Assembly: GCF_036320965.1 (NCBI RefSeq)
Contig: NC_092236.1
Location: 14,765,518-14,829,517 of the forward strand
DNA from: Panulirus ornatus
Lineage: Eukaryota > Arthropoda > Malacostraca > Decapoda > Palinuridae
Direction of reading: 5' to 3'
Length of the DNA: 64,000 bases
Shown here: one piece after another, positions 50,870-62,944 of the stretch
Numbering within the stretch: position 1 is the first letter of the stretch
Layout: every line of letters begins with the position of its first letter
Notes under the pieces: generated by a model
What the model was told of the DNA's origin: nothing
Seen by the model: only the letters and a program-made list of their open reading frames with translations
Databases searched by the model: none
Position numbers and translations under genes: made by a program

Positions 50870-51165
50870 AGAGACGTAGCTAGGACGCCATTTGGTAAAC
50901 ATGTGATTGTCCAAGACAGACAACGAGCGTATCATAAACTTATTCTGTGGACAAGAAGGTGAATTGTTTACGAATTTTATCAACAATATAGTTGTCCAAT
51001 TTATATAGACCTTCACTAATATTAAGGTTGTAATTCTTTGTGTGTTTGATAATGCACAAAGAATTAATAATATTTGATGATATTTAATAATACACAAAGA
51101 ATGGATAATACACAAAGAATTATAACCTTGATATTAGTGAAGGGCTATACAAATTGGAGAGAGAG
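50866..51165 (+). mobile_element. Element C copy 2 with large inverted repeat
   Basis: The left part (50867-50920) repeats 6500-6546 of C copy 1. Further right are inverted arms of 49 bp (50995-51043 and 51110-51158) with four mismatches, separated by 66 bp that hold two extra copies of 'cacaaagaat'. The class is unknown. Confidence 0.65.
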
Positions 51166-51533
51166 GCCACGCCGGTATGCACTCTCATTAAAGCTGTAAG
51201 TTCAATATGCACAAAAGAATAGATAACGGACCCTTGTACAAAGGGAACCATCACATCACATGCATATTCTCCTTATTTTTACCTCGGTGTTCCTCACCTC
51301 CAATTACATTTCCCGTGACACATATATATGTGTGTGTGTGGGAGGAGGAGGAGTAACACGTTACTTCCCCAGATGTAAGTAGACTAAAGTAGACCACTCC
51401 ACCCAGTTTTCAAGTAACACTCAACTCAGGTCAGACTTACAATGTACTTTTGACAAGGTCACTTATAGCCTGTTGCTCATGTTTATCCTGGAGTGATTTG
51501 TCACTGAGAGATGATTACTTATCGGTTAAGTAT

Positions 51534-51538
<5 letters not shown>

Positions 51539-51627
<89 letters not shown>

Positions 51628-51662
51628 ACACACACAGACACAGACACACACACACACACACA
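51539..51662. repeat. (CA)n microsatellite
   Basis: CA array of about 120 bp with T and G interruptions, ending in AT units at the 3' end of HS-7. Confidence 0.95.
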
Positions 51663-51666
51663 TATA

Positions 51667-51889
51667 TATATTTCTTTTTTTTCTTTCAAACTATTCGCCA
51701 TTTCCCGCATTAGCGAGGTAGCGTTAAGAACAGAGGACTGGGCCTTTGAGGGAATACCCTCACCTGGCCCAATTCTCTGTTCCCTCTTTTGGAAAATTAA
51801 AAAAAAAAACAAGAGGAGAGGATTTCCAGCCCCCCGCTCCCTCCCCTTTTAGTCGCCTTCTACGACACGCAGGGAATACGTGGGAAGTA
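51667..51889 (-). mobile_element. HS-7, slightly 5'-truncated
   Basis: Minus-strand copy lacking the first roughly 25 bases. It keeps a perfect nested hairpin (inner stem tgaggg/ccctca as in HS-3) and the tail. A CA/AT repeat lies at its 3' end and a short (TA)n at 51889-51920. Confidence 0.88.
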
Positions 51890-51920
<31 letters not shown>

Positions 51921-54900
51921 GTATATTCGAGAATGATTTCAGGAAAATTCGTCGAGCCATAGGGGAAGGCAGTGTTAGTGAAGGGTAGAGGTGAGAGCGA
52001 CGGAGGATATTGCTGGTTTCCCAGTGACGCTCACGACCAGAAGCTATCACTATAAACACGGAGTAATGTGGTGCAGCCACTATCCCTCTCTCCTCACTGT
52101 CTTCCCAACCTCCGCTGCATCCTTATCCCCTCACTTTATACCCTCGCCTTCCCCTCCAAGCTCCCCTTCCCTCAACCCGCCATTTCTCTTCGCCGTTATC
52201 ACATTCTCCTCTTCCTTCTTTTCCTCTACGTCCCCATCAATGTTATTCTTTCCTTCCTGTTGGAACGACGGGTCGTATTTATTACCTTCGTCGCCTGACC
52301 CTATCTCCCTTCCTCCTCCTCCTCCTGCCCTTCCTCCTGGGCACCATCCCAGTAAGAGATATCACCTTTTACTCTCCTTTTCACCCTCCCTCCCTCCCTC
52401 AGGTTCCACTGTAGCCCCACTTAAGCAGATCTCACACTTCATGCATCATCTCATCATCGTCACCACACACTGCTGCCACGTCACTCGCACTTGCTCGAGA
52501 TAGAGATGATAATCTTCTTCCTCATCACACACATTATTACCCCAACTCTCCACACAGGTTCTCCATCACCACCACACTCCCCCAAGTCCTCTCCCCCACG
52601 TTAATACCCCTCGCCCTCCCCATCCCACCCCATTCCCTTGTGGTTGTTGTGGAAGGGTTCAAACTGGCTCAACTTTTTCGATTTAGTGCAAGTGATGTAT
52701 GGCGGTAAACGAGGCGATGTGCGCATATCGGCTTTCCCCCCAATATATTGCTTCTGCCCCGGCCCCATCTGGCTAACATTCTTCACCAGTCTCTTTACTA
52801 AGGGCACTTTGCTCCCGCTGGAGCCACGAGCTGGGCGGATTATTGGGATTAACGGGCCTGGTTATACACTTCATATGAAGACTTATCACTAGGTAGGACT
52901 ATTTATGTAATCTACACTCACGAGTGGGGCTTGCTTGCGAAGGTGCGACAGACGCTCTGCAGTCCCTCAAAAATCTAGACTCATTTTCTCTCTTGTATTC
53001 ACAGTGTTATTGAAATACGTCAGACACCCACCTCCCCCAACCCCTCTACCCTCTCGCGCTTATAATAGAAAAATCCTAATTTGTTTGGAAGACGTGCGTC
53101 AGCAGGGATAATTCCTGATGATGTATCTTATTCCAGAACCCATTAAGAGGATGTGGTTGTCGTGTGACAAAGGACGAGTGCCAGGGCGGAGATCTGGTGA
53201 GTCTTAACATGAACGAGAGACACATTTTACCCCGTTTCCCCAACAGATGAATTCTACTCTGCTGCTCATCTCTTCGTGACTCGCGTGTGAATGATCAACG
53301 CCACTGTCTCTGTCTCTTTCTCTGGACATATGTTGAGATACACCTCCTGCGTACGAGTCTCAACCCTATTCGGTAATGTTAGTGTTCATAGTTTTGTCCG
53401 CAGTTCCCCGCCTCCGGTGTACCATATTCTATCATATTTCACATACAGCTCACTTCCCTCGGCAGAAAAAGGGAAAGGCAAAACTCACACCACGTTTTTT
53501 AGAAACAGTTTTCCCTCCTCCTCTTCCTCCTCCTCCTCCTCTTGGACATACTTTCATTCTTCCATTTCTGTTACTTTGACTTGTATATACCATTATGCGT
53601 ATCGCTGTTTATGTCTCCAAATATTGGCCAATATAGGTACTCTGGTGATGCTATTTTCAATATTTGACTTCCTTTTTCCTCCTATGCTTCTCACGTAAGC
53701 ATTAACATAACAGACCTTTTTTTGTTTTGTTTTTTTTGTTATGTCCATCCATCTGTTACCATCATATTCTCCCCTTACCAGCACCGCCTTCCTTGACTCA
53801 TATTCTTTCCTTCTGTTTCCCATTGCACTTTATTCTCCTGTTTCTCCTTGTTCGTATCCCTCTCTCTTTTCTTTATTCTTCACCTCCATTCATCTTCATA
53901 CCCTCTTCTCCTGCTCATTCGTCCTCTTCATTTTCCTTTCTCATCTCTTATCCCTCCATCTCTCCAACTCCCTACACAGCCCCCCCCCCCTTCCCCCCTC
54001 CCCCCACGCCCTCCTTTCCATTCTCCTGCCCTAACATGTGACGAGGCGTCAAGTTCTGGTCAACTTCACCGAACACCTAATTTAGACCCAGGGAGGGGAA
54101 AAAAGATTATTTTTGACGGCCAAATTTTTTCCCCCCCTAAAGGAATTTAACAGTTTTTGTATCGATCGTGGACGGCGAAATTTTGTTTCGAAGCGCGAGA
54201 GAGGTTTTGAAGGGAGAGGTACACACAGACGTGTCAGGTTCCTTTTAGTTCATGTATCATTTCTCGTCTACCAGGAGTAAGGGTAGAGATTTATGATAGA
54301 TTATTGTGGTTTCGATGTTATGAAGAGTATTTAGGTATGTGCATCTGGCTAGTGAATGTCGAAAAGTATTGGTGTATAGACCGTCTTTGATAATGAAACG
54401 GTTCGGGAAACAAAAACTTTTTTCTTTAAAGTTACCTTTAGATTTTGATGGAAAAATCTGGATGAAACCTTGAAATTCTAAGTTTCAACACCAAAGTTAC
54501 CAATGACTTTCAAAACATACAGCATCATCCGTGTCGATTATAATAAACTATGAACAAAATTGAGTGTTGTCCTCATCCCTCTTCTGTCACTGAAATCTGG
54601 TCATATTGGCTCGAGCGTTGAAAATAAGAGATGGAATTCAGTCAGCTGAATATAACCGTATGGGAATTCTTCTACCAGTCTTTCTTCGTCTATCAGCCGT
54701 CAGTATCACCCCACATATACTAGACATAAGGAAAGACTACAACCCTCCTTCTTTGCACCAGAATATGTCATGCAAATCCACTTCGTTGAACGCTCTCCTA
54801 CTTCCAGACTGACGTATGTAGGTATTTTTGTCATTACAAAATCGTCACAGAATTTCATTATCGTGCATTCTTTGCATGCGTCTCATTATTGGTATTTTCT

Positions 54901-54976
54901 TTATTTACTTTTTATCCTCTCCTTTCTTCCGTTCATTGGAGGTCATGGAAAGATTCCTCTGTCCTTTATTACCCCG
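51921..54976. other. Anonymous, pyrimidine-rich stretch
   Basis: Pyrimidine-rich blocks at 52075-52600 and 53500-54035 hold long open frames with Ser/Pro/Leu-rich translations typical of composition bias. No gene recognised. Confidence 0.45.
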
Positions 54977-55541
54977 TTATCTTCTTCTTATTCTTCTTGT
55001 TCATCTTCTTCTTCTTCTCTTCTTCTTCTTCTTCTTCATCTTCTTCTTCTTCTTCTTCTCCTTCTTCTTGTTCATCTTCTTCTTCTTCTTTCCTTCTTCA
55101 TCTTCTTCATCTTCTTCATCTTCTTCTTTTCTTCTTCTTGTTCATCTTCTTCTTTTTCTTTTCTTCTTCTTCTTCTTCATCTTCTTCTTCTTCTCCTTCT
55201 ACTTCTTCTTCTTCTTCTTCTTCATCTTCTTCTTCTTCTTCTTCTTCTTCTTCTTCTTCTTCTTCTTTTCCTTCTTCTTCTTCTTTCTTCTTCTTCTTGT
55301 TCATCTTCTTCTTCTTCTTTTCTTCTTCTTCTTCTTCATCTTCTTCTTCTTCTTCTTCTTCATCTGCTTCTTCTTCTTCTTGTTCATCTTCTTCTTCTTC
55401 TTCTTTTCTTCTTCTTCTTCTTCTCCTTCTTCTTCTTGTTCATTTTCTTCTTCTTTTCTTCTTCTTCTTCTTCATCTTCTTTTCTTCTTCTTCTTCTTCT
55501 TCTTCTTCTTCTTCTTCTTCTTCTTCTTCTTCTTCTTTTCT

Positions 55542-55573
<32 letters not shown>

Positions 55574-55592
55574 TTCTTCTTCTTCTTCTTTT
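54977..55592. repeat. (TTC)n polypyrimidine tract, about 615 bp
   Basis: Almost pure T/C strand with TTC units interrupted by 'gttcatc', 'cttttc' and 'tccttc' words that recur at longer spacing. It opens all three plus frames (Phe-, Ser- or Leu-rich) and is a triplex candidate. Confidence 0.95.
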
Positions 55593-56226
55593 CTTTATCT
55601 CCTCCCTCTGAATTTTTTTTCATTTCTTATATTCCTTTTTTTTCCGCCTCAGATCCCTCCCAAGGCAGGAGCGCAGGTTGACAGGGCCACAGATTGTTTC
55701 CCCTCCCGGAAGACACTCACCTCCTGTAAGAGATTTCTCGCTCGACGAACACGTCCTGGGGCGCCTCCGTCCGGCAGACAGATAGTCACCAGCAACCTCG
55801 CTGACACTCTTGATGATGCTCGTATCCTGAGGGGCGTCGGGAGGGAAGGGAGTTGACTAGGTAGGTAGGGAGCGGATGGGAGAGGGCCAGTGGGAGGGGG
55901 ACATAAACCGGAGAAGTGGGAGGGGGGGGGGGAGGGGGAGGAAGGAGGTGAAAGGTGGGACAATGTAAGAGAGGGAAAGTCAGGTGGTGGTGGTGGGCCT
56001 GCGGGAGTGAGGAAGAGGAAGGGGATCGTGTGACAGGAGGCCGGAAGGAAGGAAGGAAGAATGGAAGGAAGGAGGGAGGCTTGTTGGAGGGATGACCCTC
56101 GGAAGACCACAGATGAAGTGAGCCATGTGGGAGGGGCCGACGAGTGATGATGGATCGTCATTAGTGGAACAGGACATATTGCAGTGGTTTGGGGTGAGAA
56201 AGACTTACACGGTCACTAATATTCGC

Positions 56227-56228
<2 letters not shown>
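55593..56228. other. Anonymous stretch with G-rich block
   Basis: The block 55855-56095 is rich in GGGAGGG and GGAAGG words, giving quadruplex potential on the plus strand. No gene recognised. Confidence 0.5.

Positions 56229-56315
<87 letters not shown>
56229..56315. repeat. (TA)n microsatellite
   Basis: Perfect TA array of about 87 bp. Confidence 0.95.
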
Positions 56316-56317
<2 letters not shown>

Positions 56318-56582
56318 CAAAATTCATGTATCAGTAAACAGTTCTAAATAAAGGACTTCATCTTTTTCTTCATTAAAAGTTTAATTAAATTATCTAATTA
56401 CCGAGAAATAGAGGCAGCCGACGAGGCCTCTTTTCAGTTAATTTCCCTCTTCCATCGGCGACCGTAATTATAAAGCTCCACATGTGCGGGAATTTAGTAG
56501 CTGTATGCAACTATATATCCTCCAGCAGCCGCAGCCTGACCCTCTTTCTGTTTCTCCTTTGAAACAAGGCACGTATGATGGA

Positions 56583-56593
56583 CGCGCGCGCGC

Positions 56594-56628
<35 letters not shown>
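56583..56628. repeat. (CG)n-(TG)n tract
   Basis: Six CG units (56583-56594) run without a phase break into TG units, giving 46 bp of uninterrupted alternating pyrimidine-purine, a strong Z-DNA candidate. Confidence 0.9.
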
Positions 56629-56631
<3 letters not shown>

Positions 56632-57654
56632 GTATTCCCAGGACAAAGCCTGGCACGGGGTCTTGTCCTTGACAGCCTATCTCGGGTGTGCCATTGCTGG
56701 CAGAGGTTGGGTATTTGTTCTTTGGCTCCCATGACTGGCACAGGTCGGACTGTGTGTGAGTGACTGTGAGTGTCATGTAGAGAGAGGGAGGGAGAGGGGG
56801 GATCTTTTGGGTGGATGTGATACACTGTGGAGACGGCCTTTACACTCATCCTACTGCTGACGTGCAACATAATCATTTGTATTGGTTAAAGCCGTGAGTA
56901 TTTTCGTCTCGCGAAATGACTGTTTGAGAAAAAAACAAGCTGCGAACTGAAAGAATTTCAACATGATGAAAGTCTCGGTCATAAATCTACGACTATGAGC
57001 GAGAACATTGTTTACGAATGGACTTAAGACGAGTTAAAGTGCGAATAAGAGGCAAGATTTCATCCCTGGAAATGGTATCCGGATCTCACTGCCCGTGAGA
57101 CATAAGAGGTTTTCATCCCCTATGACTATTACCTCGATCATAGTACCCTTGAGACGTACTAGGTAGGTTCCAATCCTCTTACCCTATACCAGGATCCTTT
57201 CTCTATGAAGTGGACAGGGCTCTTATTCCAGTGACCTGCACCAAGCTCTCAGCTTCTTAAAGAAAATATTCCCCGAGTCCCTTTTTTTTTTTCTCCCTAA
57301 ACCCAGCTTTGACTACCTGTGACCTTTATCAAGCTCTCGCCCTGTGTCTAGGCTGCACTAGCCCCTTGTACCTGTGAGATACACCAGGAAATAAAGGTCG
57401 TAGACCCTCTAAAGCTTGTCAGACACGTAATACTCAGGGAGGTGTTCCTTCCTGTCATCACTCTTCATGTTACGTTGCTCCCAGTGCCTGTGAGATAACC
57501 CAGTGCCCTTCAACCGTGTGAGATGATACCATATACTCTTATCTGCGTCAGCTTAAACTTCTTTAACCATGATTCCAGTGGGGCTACACCGAGCTCTCTG
57601 CCTTTGTGGCGACGATGTTTTATTTTTTATTTCCTTCGATCTGACGGACTTTGG
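56629..57654. other. Anonymous stretch
   Basis: Loosely recurring 'cctgtgagat' and 'agctct' words at 57100-57600 hint at old degenerate repeats. No gene recognised. Confidence 0.35.
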
Positions 57655-57770
57655 GAGTAGTGACGTCAGAGAGGCAGCACGCTGACGTCACACCTGTGTT
57701 CGGGTTGTTATTATATTTCTTGTCGGCCATTAGCTGTGATAACACTGGCTCCCAGCTGGGCGGGATAAGT
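57655..57770. promoter_or_regulatory. Candidate enhancer: two CREs, E-boxes, GATA
   Basis: Two perfect TGACGTCA palindromes (57661-57668 and 57683-57690) start 22 bp apart. The second is directly followed by an E-box CACCTG (57691-57696). Further right lie GATAA (57738-57742) and a 10-bp palindrome CCCAGCTGGG (57751-57760) containing another E-box, then GCGGGATAA. No start site or gene is identified. Confidence 0.35.
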
Positions 57771-57867
57771 CCCCACCACTCAGATTGCCTCATTTACGTA
57801 TGCTGGATTCTGATTTATTTTGATTAAATCGGAGAGAGAAGTGGTGGTTTGGTGATGCAGCAGGACT

Positions 57868-58998
<1,131 letters not shown>

Positions 58999-59048
<50 letters not shown>
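58999..59048. repeat. (CT)n microsatellite
   Basis: Perfect CT array of about 50 bp. Confidence 0.95.
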
Positions 59049-59049
<1 letters not shown>

Positions 59050-59882
59050 ATCCAGGCGCCCTGGCCCCTTGTGTTATAAGAACATCGGGAAAGATTCGTA
59101 ATGAGGGTTGAGGGCGGCGGTGGTGGGCGTTATCTCGCTCGGGTGTTGGTCATTATCATTGCTTCCCTTCTCCCTCGACACCACCTTATCTTCTTCATTC
59201 CTCTCTGGCTCATCTGACCTCTTTTTTTCTTTTTTGGCTCCCTCTATTATACTTGCTGAATTGTCTTCTTTTTCCAATCTTTTCTTCATTCATTTCAGTC
59301 ATATTTTTTCTCATCAATCAGTTTGATTCCTCCGTCTCACCTCTTTATATTATGGTTTTTCTTTTTCCCTTTTTCTTGGTATTATTGCAATCAACATTCT
59401 TGTCTCCTTGTCCTCAGAGTTTGAGTTTTATTTGTTAGTTCCCTTTCCATCTTTTTTTTTCCTTAGTCTTGCTTTTTCTAGCCAGATTTTTTGCTTCCTC
59501 TTTGATATTCAATCCTTTTTTTTCTTTTTGGTTCTCTTGTTTCCTTTTTAGTCGTATGTGATTTTGCTCGTCTTCAAACACTCTGCGATTCGTACAATGA
59601 AGAGAAATTAGACCGAATAACGAAACGTACAGACCATGAAGCATATAAAACCATTGAGCCGGCAAAAGGAGGAAAGGAAAGATATAAGAGATCATTGGGG
59701 GGGAAAAAAAAAAGAAAACGTGAAATGGTCAACACATCAGCTTGATGGTGTTCCGATAAAGTGGGCTGGGCCGTAGAGCGGCCAGTGTCCGGATAACAAA
59801 ATGGGACTGACCAAAAGTGGCAGCAATTACCAGCGAGACAGATCGGCAAAAAATGGGAGGTTGTTATAGTGCAACACTAGCG

Positions 59883-59937
<55 letters not shown>

Positions 59938-60129
59938 CCCGAGCTCCACCTGCAAGTGGTAACGATGCGATCGAGAAGTCATCTCCGAAGATGTTGTATC
60001 AACAGTTTGCGAGATGGTGGGAGTATAATCCCCCTTCGAGGCTCCAAAGGAGCCCACCTTACTCTGCTTCCACTTGAAGCGCAGCCTTGAGGTGGGTTTT
60101 GGGGTTGCAGAGCAAGTGTGTGTGTGTGT

Positions 60130-60181
<52 letters not shown>

Positions 60182-61009
60182 GCAAGTCAACAAAAATAGC
60201 GTAACCCTTTTCTATGATCAAAGACAGAATGACCTTCCTGAAGAGGAAGTAAACAGTCGAATCAGACGACTTTAAAGTCCTTGCATATGAGTAGTATCCG
60301 AATACATTCCAGATACGTCTTTAATAGTATCAAGATAATAGCAAATGCGATCTAACACCATAAACATAGAATGATGAAATCAGACTATATCTGGCCTGCT
60401 CACACAGAGACTCCTATGTCTATCCTATTTTCCTCGTCTTCTTCCTCTTTAATAAAACATTTTTTGAATATACATATACTGTATATTTGCCAACGTCCAG
60501 CAGAGGTCCATGTTAAGTGGGGAAAGTCCTGCATATATGTGTGTTTTTTTTCATAGTACAGAGGTTTAATGTGGTTTTTCTTATCTAACCTCCATTAGGA
60601 AAAAAAAAAAAATATGGGTCCCCTTTCTAATTGCTATAATATTCCCCGGCTACGTAAACCTTACGGTCTGAATTCCTTTTTTTCTATTTCTGTAGTGATG
60701 GAAAATTGTTGTATTTTATTTGCTAATTTGAGGCGAGTTAGAAATATGCACAGTATAAATATTCATGTGTACTTTGATATTCTCGTTTCATGTGAAAGCA
60801 TAAAATCTGCTCCTTTTACAGTTTGCAATTATGCCAAACGTAAATACATTTTTTATCTTTTTTTTTGGTGTGTGTGTGTGTGGGTGGGTGGGTGTGGGTG
60901 TGGGGGATGGTGAAAAAGGTCTAACTCTTTTGTTGTTTTATTTTCACACCAGATTTTTGTCAAATTGATTGTAAGAGGAACATCGTATAGGGTTATAGGA
61001 TTCCGCCTG
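59049..61009. other. Anonymous stretch with two GT arrays
   Basis: GT arrays at 59884-59935 and 60117-60179, and a G-rich 'gtgggtgggtgggtgtggg' at about 60878-60900. No gene recognised. Confidence 0.5.
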
Positions 61010-62204
61010 CTTGTGAGGTTGTACTGACACAGTGCAGAGCCCCCTTGTGAGGTTGTACTGACACAGTGCAGAGCCCCCTTGTGAGGTTGTACTTACATAG
61101 TGCAGAGCCCCCTTGTGAGGTTGTACTGACACAGTGCAGAGCCCCCTTGTGAGGTTGTACTGACACAGTGCAGAGCCCCCTTGTGAGGTTGTACTTACAT
61201 AGTGCAGAGCCCCCTTGTGAGGTTGTACTGACACAGTGCAGAGCCCCCTTGTGAGGTTGTACTTACATAGTGCAGAGCCCCCTTGTGAGGTTGTACTGAC
61301 ACAGTGCAGAGCCCCCTTGTGAGGTTGTACTGACACAGTGCAGAGCCCCCTTGTGAGGTTGTACTGACACAGTGCAGAGCCCCCTTGTGAGGTTGTACTT
61401 ACATAGTGCAGAGCCCCCTTGTGAGGTTGTACTGACACAGTGCAGAGCCCCCTTGTGAGGTTGTACTTACATAGTGCAGAGCCCCCTTTTGAGGTTGTAC
61501 TGACACAGTGCAGAGCCCCCTTGTGAGGTTGTACTGACACAGTGCAGAGCCCCCTTGTGAGGTTGTACTTACATAGTGCAGAGCCCCCTTGTGAGGTTGT
61601 ACTGACACAGTGCAGAGCCCCCTTGTGAGGTTGTACTGACACAGTGCAGAGCCCCCTTGTGAGGTTGTACTGACACAGTGCAGAGCCCCCTTGTGAGGTT
61701 GTACTGACACAGTGCAGAGCCCCCTTGTGAGGTTGTACTTACATAGTGCAGAGCCCCCTTGTGAGGTTGTACTGACACAGTGCAGAGCCCCCTTGTGAGG
61801 TTGTACTGACACAGTGCAGAGCCCCCTTGTGAGGTTGTACTGACACAGTGCAGAGCCCCCTTGTGAGGTTGTACTTACATAGTGCAGAGCCCCCTTGTGA
61901 GGTTGTACTGACACAGTGCAGAGCCCCCTTGTGAGGTTGTACTGACACAGTGCAGAGCCCCCTTGTGAGGTTGTACTGACACAGTGCAGAGCCCCCTTGT
62001 GAGGTTGTACTTACATAGTGCAGAGCCCCCTTGTGAGGTTGTACTGACACAGTGCAGAGCCCCCTTGTGAGGTTGTACTGACACAGTGCAGAGCCCCCTT
62101 GTGAGGTTGTACTGACACAGTGCAGAGCCCCCTTGTGAGGTTGTACTTACATAGTGCAGAGCCCCCTTGTGAGGTTGTACCGACACAGTGCAGAGCCCCC
62201 TTTT
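61010..62204. repeat. 34-bp minisatellite, 35 indel-free units, two variants
   Basis: The unit begins 'gaggttgtac' and includes 'cagagccccc'. Counting the variant site, unit 1 is at 61025 and unit 35 at 62181, exactly 34 x 34 bp apart, so no indel has occurred. Variant D has tgacacag and variant T has ttacatag. Order from the left: DDTDDTDTDDDTDTDDTDDDDTDDDTDDDTDDDTD, the last D having one extra change. The right half settles into a DDDT (136-bp) pattern. A 34-bp unit cannot keep one reading frame, and T units bring a TAA in one minus frame, so the long minus frames are not coding evidence. Confidence 0.97.
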
Positions 62205-62868
62205 GGCAAGGTTGTAATCATCGTCAGTTGACGGGAGCACATGCAACCTCACCTCGTCTTTAAAGACTTCATCGCTTCAGAGGAATCTATTCTGTCCCTG
62301 GCTCACTGACTGCCTTATATTTCTACCACTAGCTACGTCTGATAATAATAAGGAACTCGAGAAAAATATCGGGCATATAAAATTCGTAATCCTATTCGCA
62401 GTGAATTGATAAAGAAAAAACTGAATGAACAGGTAACTAAGTTTTCTCTCTAATTATTTTTACATTCTTTTTTTTTTCTTCGTTTTTTGAAAATTTCATA
62501 AATTTTCTACATATTTCGGACTTTGCTATATTGGCAGAATTTGTAGAATTTCCTGATTCTGTTACCCAGAATTGATCGCTAAAATGTCATTTGAGATTCA
62601 GTATCATTCATTGATTTTATACCTTCGTTAGAATGATCGTACTGTACATCGCTGCCGTCGTTGATCACAGATGTGATGGTTATCATAACGTCTGACCAAA
62701 TGCTACATGTCTACGTCATAAGTAGAAGCAGCTGTTTTAGTAGCAAGAGCCACACACCATCACGGAACAGCTGGTGTGGCTGAGTTGGGAAGTCTAAGAA
62801 ACGGTATTTCAGAACACTTAGAAGACGAGTTTCAGTCAGACGTGAGTGACAGCTATCTTAAGCCTGGC

Positions 62869-62872
<4 letters not shown>
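62205..62872. other. Anonymous stretch
   Basis: No gene recognised. Confidence 0.4.

Positions 62873-62942
<70 letters not shown>
62873..62942. repeat. (GA)n microsatellite
   Basis: Perfect GA array of about 70 bp. Confidence 0.95.

Positions 62943-62944
<2 letters not shown>

Noticed and set aside
54770..55856. Frames of 240-342 codons over the (TTC)n tract
   Set aside because: All three plus frames are open because the strand is nearly all T and C. Translations are poly-Ser, Leu or Phe.
61010..62204. CRISPR-like regular repeat array
   Set aside because: The 34-bp units are contiguous with no spacers, and the context is eukaryotic. It is a minisatellite.
60944..62252. Long minus-strand frames with repeats such as SVQPHKGALHCVSTT
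   Set aside because: The unit is 34 bp, so the frame rotates every unit; openness comes from the lack of stops in D units, and T units introduce TAA. No start context or domain is present.
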